Shown: in pieces, positions 29,800-39,834 of the stretch | Position numbering within the stretch: the first letter of the stretch is position 1 | Layout: each line of letters starts with the position of its first letter | NCBI GenBank assembly: GCA_027494015.1 | Contig: JAOSJP010000006.1 | Span: 101,570-165,569, forward strand | DNA length: 64,000 bases | From: Anaerolineae bacterium | GTDB taxonomy: Bacteria; Chloroflexota; Anaerolineae; Aggregatilineales; Aggregatilineaceae | Direction of reading: 5' to 3' | Notes under the pieces: model-generated | Database searches by the model: none | What the model saw: only the letters and a program-made list of their open reading frames with translations | Told to the model about the DNA's origin: nothing | Position numbers and translations under genes: made by a program

Positions 29800-31885
29800 A
29801 TGAAGCGCTGGGCTGGAATCGTGGCGGCGGTGATGCTGGGCGTGGCGCTGATCGCGCTCGTGCTCAGCGCCGCTGGCGTCATCGGACGGGACAGGAACGC
29901 GCCGGGGCCGGGTGAGGGAGACGACATGACGTACACCTATTCGGGGAATGTGAATGCGCCGGACTTTCCCGCCGGCGCTGAGTGGATCAACACCTCCGCG
30001 CCGGTGAGCATCGCCGACCTGCGCGGCAAGATCGTGCTGCTGGACTTCTGGACGTATGGCTGCATCAATTGCATCCACATCATCCCCGACCTCAAGCAAC
30101 TGGAGGCCGAATACCCTGAGGCGCTGGTCGTGATCGGCGTGCATTCGGCCAAGTTCACCAACGAGGGCGAGACGGAGAACATCCGCCGCATCGTGCGCCG
30201 CTATGAGGTCGAGCATCCGGTGATCAACGACCACGACTTCATCACCTGGCAGCAGTACGGCGTGCGCGCCTGGCCAACGTTCGTGGTCATTGATCCTCTC
30301 GGCAAGGTCGTCGGGCAGCTTTCCGGCGAGCCGCTCTACCCGCGCATCCAGCCGATCATCGAGACGATGGCCCGCGAGTATGGTGCAGCGGGCGCGATCA
30401 GCTCCGCGCCGCTGGCCCAGTGGCAGCCGGAGATGGCCCGCGACGATCACAGCGCGCCGCTGCGCTTCCCCGGCAAGGTGCTGGCTGATGCGGCAGGCAA
30501 GCGCCTGTTCATCAGCGACAGCAACAACAACCGGGTCATCGTCGCCGCGCTGGACACATTCGTAGTGCTCGACGTGATCGGCACGGGCGAGGCCGGGCTG
30601 CGCGATGGCGACTATGCGAGCGCCCGGTTCTTCCGTCCGCAGGGCCTGACGCTCGACGGGGACACGCTTTACGTGGCCGACACCGAGAATCACGCCCTGC
30701 GCGCCATAGACCTGGCCGCGCGGACGGTGACTACCGTCGCCGGCACGGGCGCGCAGGGCTTCGAGCGCGACGCGAGTGGCCCCGGCATCGAGATCGCGCT
30801 CAGTTCCCCCTGGGATGTGGTCGCGCACGCGGGCAAGGTCTATATCGCCATGGCCGGGCCGCACCAGTTGTGGGTCTACGACAGCGTCAGCGGCCAGGTG
30901 GGGCCGTATGCCGGCACGGGACGCGAAGCCCTGCTGGACGGGCCGCTGCGCCAGGCCGCCATGAACCAGCCGAGCGGCATTGACACCGATGGGACGGTGC
31001 TCTACTTCGCCGACCCCGAAGCCAGCGCCATCCGCACGGCGGATCTCGACCCCGGCGGCGAAGTGCGCACCGTCGTCGGCACGGGGCTGTTCGACTTCGG
31101 CGATGTGGACGGGGTGGGCGATGACGTGCGCCTGCAGCACGCCCTGGGCGTGACGGTGGCCGACGACGGTTTCCTCTACGTGGCCGACACCTACAACAAC
31201 AAGATCAAGCGCCTCGACCCGGCCACGCGCGAGAGCGTCACCTTCCTGGGCACGGGCCAGCCGGGCTTCGCCGACGGCAGCGAGCCGCTGTTCCACGAGC
31301 CGGGCGGCCTTGACTACGCAGACGGCAAGCTGTACATCGCTGACACAAACAACCACGCCATCCGCGTGGCCGACGTGGCGACGGGCGTCGTCAGCACGGT
31401 GGCGTTCCCCAACATCGAGCGGCTGGGCGGCGCGGGCGCTGTGTCAGTCGCGCCAGGCGGCCTGACCGGGGGCGCGTTCGCCGCGGAGGGCGCGCTGCTG
31501 TTGGCTCCGCAGACGGTCGCCGCCGGGCCGGGCACCCTGCGCATCCAGGTGACCATGCCCGATGGCTACAAGCTCAACGGCCAGGCTCCCTTCACAGCCA
31601 TCTTCCCAGACGATCCGGTGGCCCAGGTTCCGGCTGAGTCGCGCGACACTCGCATCATCCTGCCGGAGCTGCCGCTTGATGTGCCGGTCACGTTCGCGGT
31701 GGGGCAGACCGATCTGGCGCTCGACCTGACGGTGTACTGGTGCGAGGCGATCAACGAGACGCTGTGCTTCGTAGACCGGGCGACGCTGATCGTGCCGCTG
31801 ACCGTGCTGCCCGGCGGCGACGCGCACGCAGGTCACGTTCGAGCGCGCGCTGGTGCCGCCGGTGGTGCCGAACACGCTGGGCTGA
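29800..31885 (+). CDS. Membrane-anchored thioredoxin-NHL repeat protein (NHLRC2-like), 3' frameshift
   Basis: The order is an N-terminal membrane helix (residues about 5-27), a thioredoxin-like domain with 'TYGCINCIHIIPDL' (C88/C91) and 'WPTFVVIDPLGKVVGQ', then NHL propeller repeats ('NNNRVIVAALD', 'LYVADTENHALRAID', 'LYVADTYNNKIKRLDPA', 'LYIADTNNHAIRVADVATG'). A C-terminal beta domain follows. The open frame runs to 31962, but near 31820 one extra base seems present. The shifted frame reads TQVTFERALVPPVVPNTLG and stops at 31885, a more natural end. Probable extracytoplasmic redox function. ATG with GAGGAAGAAG upstream. Confidence 0.8.
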
Positions 31886-31978
31886 TCGAGCGGGGCGCTG
31901 GAAAGAGCCTGTTGTGCACTCCAACCCCGATTTCCCGGCCCCTTGCTGCCCCGGCGGTCTAGGGTGGCGCTTGCTTTT

Positions 31979-32400
31979 TACCTCACCCCCGTCTCGGCGC
32001 TGGCGCGCCTCGCCTCCCCCTCTCCGTTGACGGAGAGGGGGCAAGCCGAGCGCAGCGAGGCCAGGGGGTGAGGTCAAGCGGCGCGCCCTCTTGTCGGGGG
32101 TGCCAGGCTCATCACGCGCGCCAGGGCTGGTCTTTGCTCTACCTCACCCCCGCTCGGCGCTGGCGCGCCTCACCGCCCCCTCTCCGTTGACGGAGAGGGG
32201 GAAAGGCCGAGCGCAGCGAGGCCAGGGGGTGAGGTAAAGCGGCGCGCCCCTCTTGTCGGGGGTGCCAGGCTCATCACGCGCGCCAGGGCTGGTCTTTGCC
32301 CTACCTCACCCCCGTCTCGGCGCTGGCGCGCCTCACCGCCCCCTCTCCGTTGACGGAGAGGGGGAAAGGCCGAGCGCAGCGAGGCCGGGGGTGAGGTCAA
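31979..32400. repeat. Three-copy tandem array of the structured repeat, opposite orientation
   Basis: Units begin at 31979, 32140 and 32302 (161-162 bp). The core is the reverse complement of the array core at 27773. The tail is a different sequence ('gcgccagggctggtcttt' and a CTCTTGTCGGGGGT segment), shared in degraded form with 40055-40105 and 50870-50925. Confidence 0.9.
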
Positions 32401-32571
32401 CAGAGCGCCCGTCGCATCCTCAGGGCGATCTCAAGAATGAAGATCGCCCGGCTTCTCAATGTTGGATCGCGGGATTTTTCATACATCTTTCACACCAGGG
32501 CCGTCCAAAAGCCCCCTTTGTCACCTATACTTAGGCCAGACGACGGACGCACATGCGCCGAAAGGCCACCT

Positions 32572-33291
32572 ATGTTCGCACGTAACCCTGGCCCCAACAC
32601 CATACTCACTGTGCACGGCGACTCCGCAGCCCGCAAGGTGATCGGTCGCACCCTGGCTCGCGAAGGACACGCCGTCATCGAGGCTGCGGATGGGCAGACG
32701 GCGGTCAAGCTGGCGCGCGTGCACCGGCCCGACATCATCATCCTCGACACGGCGCTGCCCGATATGAACAGCCTGGAACTGTGCGCTTACCTGCGCACGC
32801 TGCCCTACGTCACCCACACGCCGATCCTGTTCGTCAGCGACCGGTCTGGCGCGCTCTACGCCGCCCAGGCGCTCGATTCTGGCGGCGATGACTACCTGCG
32901 CCTGCCCTTTTCTTCGCGCGAGCTGAAGGCGCGTGTGCGGGCGCTGCTGCGCCGGGCAGAACGCAAAGGCAGGCAGACGGCCTTGCCAGTTCTGCAACTG
33001 GACGCCAGCACGCGCAGCGTGCAGATAGACGATCGCCGCGTCCAGCTCACCGTCACCGAATACCAGTTGCTGGAGTATCTGTGCCAAGCCCCGCTCCGCC
33101 ATCACAGCGCCCACGACTTGCTGCAGGCGCTGTGGGGTCACCCGTCTAAGAGCGGCGACACCGCCCTGGTGCGCAACCATATCCGCAATCTGCGGCGCAA
33201 GATCGAGAGCGACCCGCAGCATCCGCGTCTGCTCGTGTCGCTGCACGGGCGGGGCTACCTGATCAACGCCGTCGCCGAGGGCGCACGCTGA
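32572..33291 (+). CDS. OmpR/PhoB-type response regulator with an atypical receiver
   Basis: The 239-residue protein has an N-terminal receiver (about 8-125) and a C-terminal winged helix (about 140-235; 'LTVTEYQLLEYLCQAP', 'VRNHIRNLRRKIE', 'HGRGYLI'). The phospho-acceptor position D59 ('IIILDTALPDM') is kept. The acidic pair usually seen at the end of strand 1 is replaced by H15-G16, and the invariant Lys is L111 in 'RLPFSSREL'. I infer phosphorylation-independent or altered control. ATG at 32572 preferred over the longer frame from 32437. No histidine kinase is adjacent. Confidence 0.85.
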   Translation: MFARNPGPNTILTVHGDSAARKVIGRTLAREGHAVIEAADGQTAVKLARVHRPDIIILDTALPDMNSLELCAYLRTLPYVTHTPILFVSDRSGALYAAQALDSGGDDYLRLPFSSRELKARVRALLRRAERKGRQTALPVLQLDASTRSVQIDDRRVQLTVTEYQLLEYLCQAPLRHHSAHDLLQALWGHPSKSGDTALVRNHIRNLRRKIESDPQHPRLLVSLHGRGYLINAVAEGAR

Positions 33292-33483
33292 CTCGTCGCC
33301 TGCAGTTCAATCCCCTGACGCTGACAAATCCTTATAAACTCCTCACAATAGCCTGACAGGGCGGCCAGACCATCTATGGTATCATTGCCAATAGGGGCAG
33401 CATCGCTCGCCGCCGGAACCGGCACGTGCGGGCCACTGTTTCGTTTGCTGTCTGGCGGCCCACTGGCATCTTTGAGGTGAACC

Positions 33484-34452
33484 ATGCGGGGCAGACTCCG
33501 TAGATTACTGGCTGTGCTGGATGGCACCCCCACCGGCACGCGCGGCCAAAGCCTGGTGGAACTGACCCTGACCCTGCCGATCCTGCTGGTCATGCTGATG
33601 GGCCTGACCGAGATCGGCTGGTACGCCAACAACTACCTGACGCTGCTCGATGTCGTGCGCGAAGCCGGGCGCTTCGGGGCCACGCTGGACCCGCTGGGGT
33701 GGGCTGACGGGGAAGAGCTGAGCTACCACCGTATGGATTGCGATTATCCTGCGGAGCCTTATGGCGTCGAGTATTCGACCACTCATTTTGACAAACTTCC
33801 AGGTGAGAATCAGGCCACCTGGCCTGGCCCAGATTTGAGCACGTGGGGATACGCGCCCGGAAGTGAAGGGCTTTTGGGCTTCTACGATGGCGTGGCCTGC
33901 TCGGTGATCGGCAACATGCAGCCGCTGGACTTCAACGACGACACCGACGACATCGCCGTGTCGGTCTTCCAGTTCGTGGTGCTCAATCGCGGCCTGCCCA
34001 CCGCCCAGGTGCGCATTGTGGGCCGGCTGCCCGCCCGCGCCAACGAATGTGAGAACGACGACGCGTTCGACCCCTTCGACTGGAATCGCGACGGCAGCGG
34101 CAGCGGCATAGACGAGGACTCCGCCCGTTTTGACTCGTCGTGGGACAACGTGCGCGGCTATGTCTTTCGCGGCAACCGCCGGATGAACTTCGGCGCGCCG
34201 AAGGACTGTCTAGGGTCTGCCTTCTCCACTGCCGCCGTCGAAGAGATGCTGGACTTCGACGGCCACCCGGACCGCGCGCGCAAGATTGACGAAGTGGCCA
34301 ACTTTGGGCTGGTGCTGGTGGAGGTCTTCTGGCGGCACCGCCAACTGCTCGCGCTGCCCTGGTTCAACCTGGGGCCGCTCGCCGATGGCCAGATGATCCA
34401 TGTCTGGGCGTTCTTTCCCGTCTCGGCTGCCGAGCCTGACCTGGACTATTAG
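33484..34452 (+). CDS. TadE-like pilus/surface protein
   Basis: The 322-residue protein has the TadE N-terminal motif 'RGQSLVELTLTLPILLVMLM', resembling a prepilin-like helix, after a basic stretch. A long extracytoplasmic region rich in Asp/Trp/Asn follows, with no catalytic motif. GAGGTGAACC precedes the ATG. It is the first of three same-strand genes (33484-38779) that resemble Tad minor pilins. Genes for TadA/B/C secretion machinery are not in this window. Length is well above the usual 150-200 residues for TadE. Confidence 0.75.
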   Translation: MRGRLRRLLAVLDGTPTGTRGQSLVELTLTLPILLVMLMGLTEIGWYANNYLTLLDVVREAGRFGATLDPLGWADGEELSYHRMDCDYPAEPYGVEYSTTHFDKLPGENQATWPGPDLSTWGYAPGSEGLLGFYDGVACSVIGNMQPLDFNDDTDDIAVSVFQFVVLNRGLPTAQVRIVGRLPARANECENDDAFDPFDWNRDGSGSGIDEDSARFDSSWDNVRGYVFRGNRRMNFGAPKDCLGSAFSTAAVEEMLDFDGHPDRARKIDEVANFGLVLVEVFWRHRQLLALPWFNLGPLADGQMIHVWAFFPVSAAEPDLDY

Positions 34453-34467
34453 CTACTTTCCGGTGCG

Positions 34468-36564
34468 ATGCTGATGAAACTCCTGCCGATCCCTACCCCC
34501 TTCTCCAGGCACCTGCGGCGCAGCCAGCGCGGACAGTCTATTCTGCTGCTGGCGTTCGCTTTCATCGCCCTCATTGCGTTCGTGGGGCTGGTGACGGATG
34601 TGGCGCTGCTCTTCACGCGCTACGCGGCGCTGCGCCGGGCGGTGGACGCGGCGGCCATCGCCGCCGCCGGTCAGGTCCGCGAGGGGACGGACTACGCGAC
34701 GGTGGCCATCGCCGCCGAGCAGTACATCGAGCTGCACAACCTCGACTCGCGCTCCACGCTGGTCGAGACCTGCGAGACGGACATCTACCAGTGGCGGCTG
34801 GGGCTAGGCCCCTGGGAAGGCGACCCGCACCCCGAATCCGCCGACCCCTGGACGTGTGGGGACGGCACCGAGAAATGCAATGTGCCCAATCTCATGCCCG
34901 AAACTGAGCTATGCAACTGGGACGATCCGCGCAAGCTCGTGCGCGTCAGCGCGCAGATCGAGTCGCCGACGACCTTCCTGGCCCTGATCGGCATTCCTTC
35001 GATCACCCTGGAAGCGACCTCGGTCTCGGAGACGGCGGTGCTCGACGTGGCCCTGGTCATTGACACGTCGGAGTCCATGTCGAAGGAGACCAACTCCACT
35101 GACTACACGCGCGTCGGCCTGTCCTACGGCGGGGGAGGGGGCCTGACCATTCGCGGCGAGTGCTATACCACGCCCGATGACCTGGCCGCCGGCCTGGCGG
35201 TCTATTCGCGCGAGCGGTGGGCTGGCTGCTGCAACGACCCCGGCACGGGGCAGGTCAGCGACGGCACGGTGCGCAAATCTACCGGGGGGTTCCTGTCCAA
35301 CGGCACCATCTGGCACGATGCCAACTTCAACGGGATATGGGACCCCGGCGAAGACGGGCTGGCCAGCAGCACCGCCCAGAGCAGCAGCCTGACCGATCCC
35401 GACGGCTTCAACTTCACCACGCTGGTCTGCCGCCCCTTCAAGACAGTGAAGGACGCGGCGCGGCAGTTCATCAAGCAACTGGACTTCGTGCGCGGCGACC
35501 GCGTGGTGCTGGTGACCTTCGACCGGGCGGGCATCGCCTATGACCCTGATGGCGACGCCCCGACCTTCCGCCCCTTGCTGCGCAGCCAGCAGGCGGCCAT
35601 TGAAACCCTCAACCAGAAGGTGGGCGTGCTGATCAACCCGACGGGCATCCACAATCGCTGCGAAGAATACATCACCGCCCAGATTCTGTGGCCTCAGTGG
35701 GTCGGTGGCGAGCTGACAGAAGAGCCGGCGCGCCGCCCCTTTGCTTATGAATCGATCGCGCCGTGCGGCAATACGAACGTAGGTGGGGGCATCCTGGCGG
35801 CCAGCAACGCCATCACCGACCCCGACGACATCCGTCGCGAAGCGGTCTGGGTGATGATCGTGCTGAGCGATGGCGCGGCCAACGTGACCGATCGCATCTC
35901 CGGCGTGAGCAACCTGCGCGACTACGGTCTCTATGGCTACTGCCCCTGGTGGACGTTCTGCCCGCTCAGCGGTGAGTATGTCTGGCCAGAGTGCACCGGG
36001 AACAATCCCGGTCAGGTTGAGATGAATACCCCCGTCTGCAACGACAACGACCCGAACACGCGCCATTTCTGCATTGACTGGGAGACGGGCGAGCCGGAGA
36101 CCGGCAATGTGGAATGCACCGTCTCCGGGCACTACGACGCCGACGACTACGCGCGCGACATGGCCGACTTCGCCGGGCTGATCGAAGTGGTGCCCAACGG
36201 CAAACAGGGCAACTTCATCGCCATGTTCTCGATTGGCTTCGGCCAGGAAGTGCTTGAGGAGCCAACTGCTGCGCCGCTGTTGCGCTACATTGCTGACGCG
36301 GGCGACAATGGCTTCATCAACAACCGCCTGCAGCAGGACCTGCGCGAAGACCGTAGCTCGATGCCCACCTATCCCATTGGCGGCCCGTACCCGGACTATT
36401 ACTTACCGTCGGACCCGTGCGAAGGAAGCCTGCACCCTACCCAGCAATGCGGGCAGTACTGGTACGTGGCCTACAATGCCAGCAACCCGGAAGCCAGCCT
36501 GGCCGAACTGAACGACGTTTTTGAGGAGATCGCCAGCCGTCTGTTCACACGCCTGTCGCGGTAG
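34468..36564 (+). CDS. TadG-like protein with von Willebrand factor A domain
   Basis: The 698-residue protein opens with 'RRSQRGQSILLLAFAFIALI', the TadG-type membrane segment, and 'YAALRRAVDAAAIAAAGQV', typical of the Flp/TadG N-terminal helix. A vWA domain follows: the MIDAS 'VIDTSESMS' (DxSxS), 'QLDFVRGDRVVLVTFDRAG', and 'VMIVLSDGAANVTD'. Cys-rich inserts ('YGYCPWWTFCPL') interrupt the vWA domain. It starts 15 bp after the TadE-like gene; an ATG two codons further is possible. Probable cell-surface adhesion or assembly factor. Confidence 0.8.
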   Translation: MLMKLLPIPTPFSRHLRRSQRGQSILLLAFAFIALIAFVGLVTDVALLFTRYAALRRAVDAAAIAAAGQVREGTDYATVAIAAEQYIELHNLDSRSTLVETCETDIYQWRLGLGPWEGDPHPESADPWTCGDGTEKCNVPNLMPETELCNWDDPRKLVRVSAQIESPTTFLALIGIPSITLEATSVSETAVLDVALVIDTSESMSKETNSTDYTRVGLSYGGGGGLTIRGECYTTPDDLAAGLAVYSRERWAGCCNDPGTGQVSDGTVRKSTGGFLSNGTIWHDANFNGIWDPGEDGLASSTAQSSSLTDPDGFNFTTLVCRPFKTVKDAARQFIKQLDFVRGDRVVLVTFDRAGIAYDPDGDAPTFRPLLRSQQAAIETLNQKVGVLINPTGIHNRCEEYITAQILWPQWVGGELTEEPARRPFAYESIAPCGNTNVGGGILAASNAITDPDDIRREAVWVMIVLSDGAANVTDRISGVSNLRDYGLYGYCPWWTFCPLSGEYVWPECTGNNPGQVEMNTPVCNDNDPNTRHFCIDWETGEPETGNVECTVSGHYDADDYARDMADFAGLIEVVPNGKQGNFIAMFSIGFGQEVLEEPTAAPLLRYIADAGDNGFINNRLQQDLREDRSSMPTYPIGGPYPDYYLPSDPCEGSLHPTQQCGQYWYVAYNASNPEASLAELNDVFEEIASRLFTRLSR

Positions 36565-36607
36565 AGCCGCAAGTATCGCGAGTCTGTCGCGAGTTTGAGG
36601 GGATAGC

Positions 36608-38779
36608 ATGATGAGTCCAGCAACCGAGTCTCAAGCAGTGCAGCAGCGCGGCAGGCGCGGGCAGACGTTGGTCGAATTCGCGCTGACGCTGCCCATTCTG
36701 CTCATGCTGATGTTCGGCGTGATCGAGTTCGCGCGCATCTTCCAGGCGTGGATCACGCTGCAGAACGCGGCGCGCGCGGCGGCTCGCTACGCCGTCACCG
36801 GCCAGTGGGACGAGAACATCCTGGCCGAGGCTATGGGCTACACCTTTCCCGAAGGGCTTTCGGTGGAAGACCGCCGCTGGGCCGTGCTGAACAGCCTGAT
36901 GCCCTGCACCGAGGGTGCGGATGAGGCTTTCCAGCGGCACTGGGGCTATGACTGCCAGCCCGGCTCAGTGGAAGACCAATGGCTGCGCGCCGATGTGGCC
37001 CGCATTCCTTCCATTGTGGATCGGGCGCGCGTGGGCGCGTCGGGGCTGGCCCTCAAAGACGGCGATCACTATGTGGGGTTGCAATACCCCGAAGAGGACG
37101 ACCTGAGCACGGGGACCGTCACCGACAGCGAGCGCGGCTGGTTCCACGTGTGGATCTGCAGCTCGCGCCCTGGTGTGTATAGCGACACGGCGGCTCGCTA
37201 CCAGCCCAGCGAGGATCGCAGCGCCCGGCTGTGCCAGGTGCAGGAGCCGGGCATGGAGGGTGTCAACCAGTACGACTCTGGTGGGCCAGGCGATGCCGTC
37301 GAGATCGTGGTTTTCTTCAACCACCCGCTGATCACGCCGCTGGGCCTGGTGGACTACATCCAGCTTCAGGCGCGGCGTGTGATGATCAACGAGGCATTCC
37401 GCTCGACGCGCGTGATCAACATCCCGCCAGCGCTGGCGCTGCCCACCTTCACCCCGTCCAACACGCCGGTGCCCAGCGACACGCCGACGCCGACCAGCTC
37501 GCCGACCATCACCGACACGCCGACATCTACGCCAACCGAGACAACCACAGCGACTGTCACCTCCACGCCGTCGCCCGACTGCGCCCTGGTCACGCTGGAC
37601 AGCGTGCGCCTGGTGGATAACGCGCTGGAAGTGCGCATCAACAATGCCAACCAGTATGGGCCGCTCTTCATCTCACGGGTTGAACTCCAGTGGGGCAAAC
37701 ACGCGGACTACTCCGGCATGTATACCAGCGCCATGCGCGTCGCCACCCGCACGCACTTCTGGCACGGAATGGACCTGACCCCGCCCACCATCGTGGACAA
37801 CACCGATCCCGGCTGGGATGACGACGCGCCCGACTACTTCATCCGGCGCTTCGACGCCAACACCATCACTCCGCTGCGCATTGAGTTCCTCAATGGTCCG
37901 ACGCGCCTCGCCGACTACTTCGTGCCGGGCGCTTTCGACGGCACGAGCATCTATCTCGGCACCACCTGGGGCGGGATCGGCTTCGACCCGGTCAACGACT
38001 GCCTCGTTGAGCTGACCGGCTATCCTACGCCCACCCCGACGAGCACAGCGACCGAAACGCCGCCTGGCTTCGAGCTGACGAACACGGCCACCTTCACGCC
38101 TACGCCGGTGTGCACCAACTATGAAGTGCGCTTCATCGGTTTTGAGACCAACGGCGTGGTGCACTTCACCGTGCGCAACACGGACATTGCCGTGGCCTAT
38201 ATCACCGGCTTCAGCATCAACTGGAACACCTACAACCGGACACTGGACCCGATCTCACTGGACTTTGTCTCGGTGGGCGGGCCAGATGCGTTCGACCCGA
38301 CGGCGATCAAGATATGGGACCCGGTGGACAATGTGACCACACGCCCGGCGGTGGGCGTCTCTGGCGGGGCGGGCTGGCTGGTTGATCCTGTGATCCAGCC
38401 GGGCAGGACGCTGGATATCTGGTTCGACTTCGACGGCACGTCCGATCCGTTGAATCAAATCGGCTACCGCGACTCTGACTTCAACGATACGACCTTCGTG
38501 ATCAACTTTGTCTGCTACGGCGAGGGGATCAACGTGTCAACGCCAGCCCCCACCCTCACGCCGAGTATCACCCGCACGCCCACCATCACGCTGACGCCTT
38601 CTAAGACGCTGACGCCGACCAACACGCTGACGCCGAGCAAGACCAACACGCCGACCTACACCTACACGCCTGGCCCGGCGACCGCGACCTTCACGCCCTC
38701 GAACACGCCGACGTTTACCTTCACGCCGGTGCTGACGCCGACCTTTACGCCGACGATTGATACCGGCGGCTTTGAGTAG
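36608..38779 (+). CDS. TadE-like protein with Thr/Pro-rich stalks and two Ig-like repeats
   Basis: The 723-residue protein starts with a clear TadE domain ('RRGQTLVEFALTLPILLMLM', 'WITLQNAARAAARYAVTG'). After about residue 275 there is a Thr/Pro/Ser stalk ('TPSNTPVPSDTPTPTSSP'). Two related beta domains follow, starting 'CALVTLDSVRLVDNALEVRI' and 'CTNYEVRFIGFETNGVVHFT', separated by short TP linkers. A last TP-rich tail ends 'DTGGFE'. I infer a surface-exposed fibre or adhesin. GAGGGG precedes the ATG. A terminator follows, ending the three-gene unit. Confidence 0.8.
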   Translation: MMSPATESQAVQQRGRRGQTLVEFALTLPILLMLMFGVIEFARIFQAWITLQNAARAAARYAVTGQWDENILAEAMGYTFPEGLSVEDRRWAVLNSLMPCTEGADEAFQRHWGYDCQPGSVEDQWLRADVARIPSIVDRARVGASGLALKDGDHYVGLQYPEEDDLSTGTVTDSERGWFHVWICSSRPGVYSDTAARYQPSEDRSARLCQVQEPGMEGVNQYDSGGPGDAVEIVVFFNHPLITPLGLVDYIQLQARRVMINEAFRSTRVINIPPALALPTFTPSNTPVPSDTPTPTSSPTITDTPTSTPTETTTATVTSTPSPDCALVTLDSVRLVDNALEVRINNANQYGPLFISRVELQWGKHADYSGMYTSAMRVATRTHFWHGMDLTPPTIVDNTDPGWDDDAPDYFIRRFDANTITPLRIEFLNGPTRLADYFVPGAFDGTSIYLGTTWGGIGFDPVNDCLVELTGYPTPTPTSTATETPPGFELTNTATFTPTPVCTNYEVRFIGFETNGVVHFTVRNTDIAVAYITGFSINWNTYNRTLDPISLDFVSVGGPDAFDPTAIKIWDPVDNVTTRPAVGVSGGAGWLVDPVIQPGRTLDIWFDFDGTSDPLNQIGYRDSDFNDTTFVINFVCYGEGINVSTPAPTLTPSITRTPTITLTPSKTLTPTNTLTPSKTNTPTYTYTPGPATATFTPSNTPTFTFTPVLTPTFTPTIDTGGFE

Positions 38780-38807
38780 GCCGAACACCGCCAGAACCCA
38801 ACAAGAC

Positions 38808-38841
38808 AAGCCCCAGGGCAAACGCTCTGGGGCTTTCTTGT
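38808..38841 (+). terminator. Terminator after the Tad-like cluster
   Basis: AGCCCCAGGGC-aaac-GCTCTGGGGCT with one mismatch is followed by TTCTTGTT, 29 nt after the stop codon. Confidence 0.8.
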
Positions 38842-39060
38842 TGACTTTACTTCGCCCCCAGCCTTGCTGCGCCCGGCTTGCCCCCTCTTCATGATGAGAG
38901 TTGACGCTCAAGACAGGTAATACGCGCAAATGTCTTGTAGGGGAGGGTTTGCAAACCCTCCCCTACAAAGCGGTTGCCGATCATGAACATCAAGGCGCAT
39001 TATGGAGAGAGGGAGGGGAAGCGCGCCAGCGCCGGGCGGGGGTGAAGTCAACCAGATGGC
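38842..39060. repeat. Degraded structured repeat split by a GTAGGGGAGGG palindrome
   Basis: Half of a CCTCACCCC-type repeat (about 38850-38900) and another half (about 39003-39050) flank a 37-bp near-perfect palindrome at 38934-38970 centred on TTTGCAAA. This suggests one repeat type inserted into another. Confidence 0.65.
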
Positions 39061-39834
39061 TCAGCGCTGAGCCGCCTGCAAAGCGGCCAGATGCTGCTCG
39101 GCGCGGCGCAGCTTGTTGCCCACCGCTGCCCGCGCCTCGTTCATGGACGCTTCCAGGTAGGGGAAGGCCAGCCAGATGTTCATCAGCCCGAAGAGCGCCC
39201 CGGTGATCGCCCGGTAGTGGGGCAGCGATTCGCGGATCGGCCAGAACTCGAACGGCGTGTAGCTGAACATCTGGCTGAAGCCGTCCAGGCCGAGCGGCCC
39301 CAGCCCCAGCAGCACGTAGAGCATCACCGGCGCGGGGCGCAGCCAGCGCCGCGCGCGCGTGAAGAGCAGCCCGGCCAGCACCATCATGCCGTAGATGGCC
39401 ACGTCGCGCTCGCACAGCGCCGTCTTGTAACCCATCTGCTCGTTGCCGTGAAACGAGCGCGACTTCAACTGCAAGTCCGCCGACCACACCGCCAGGTCAA
39501 CGCCGGCGAAGTGTGGGTCCTGCGAGGCATAGGACTCGAACGACCCCAGGCTGGAACCCGCCACCTGGCGCGGGTAGACAAGCTGCTCGCCGAAGAGAAA
39601 CCACGAGCGAAACGCGAACTGGTGACACATCGGCGCGTAGACCTTGTGGACGATGTTGGCAGCGCCTTCCCAGCCCGCTTTCATGAACAGGGGCGGCGTC
39701 AGCGACAGTCCCGTGTAGAGCAGCAGGAAGCCGAGCACGAGGATCAGCCAGTGGCGGGCCAGGCGCAGCGCCAGGCGATTGGTGCGGATGATGCGGCGCA
39801 GATCGCGCTCGTCGAGGGCTTGCACAGATGTCAT
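39061..39834 (-). CDS. DUF2085 family membrane protein
   Basis: The 257-residue protein has a membrane helix near the N-terminus ('HWLILVLGFLLLYTGLSL'), then 'YAPMCHQFAFRSWFLFG' and 'GYKTALCERDVAIYGMM', the Cys/His-containing marks of DUF2085. 'GLDGFSQMFSYTPFEFWPIR' and further helices follow. Conserved Cys and Asp suggest an enzymatic or metal role in the membrane, but none is established. ATG start. It lies upstream of, but is separated by a repeat from, the CcdA-TlpA gene. Confidence 0.85.
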   Translation of the reverse strand: MTSVQALDERDLRRIIRTNRLALRLARHWLILVLGFLLLYTGLSLTPPLFMKAGWEGAANIVHKVYAPMCHQFAFRSWFLFGEQLVYPRQVAGSSLGSFESYASQDPHFAGVDLAVWSADLQLKSRSFHGNEQMGYKTALCERDVAIYGMMVLAGLLFTRARRWLRPAPVMLYVLLGLGPLGLDGFSQMFSYTPFEFWPIRESLPHYRAITGALFGLMNIWLAFPYLEASMNEARAAVGNKLRRAEQHLAALQAAQR

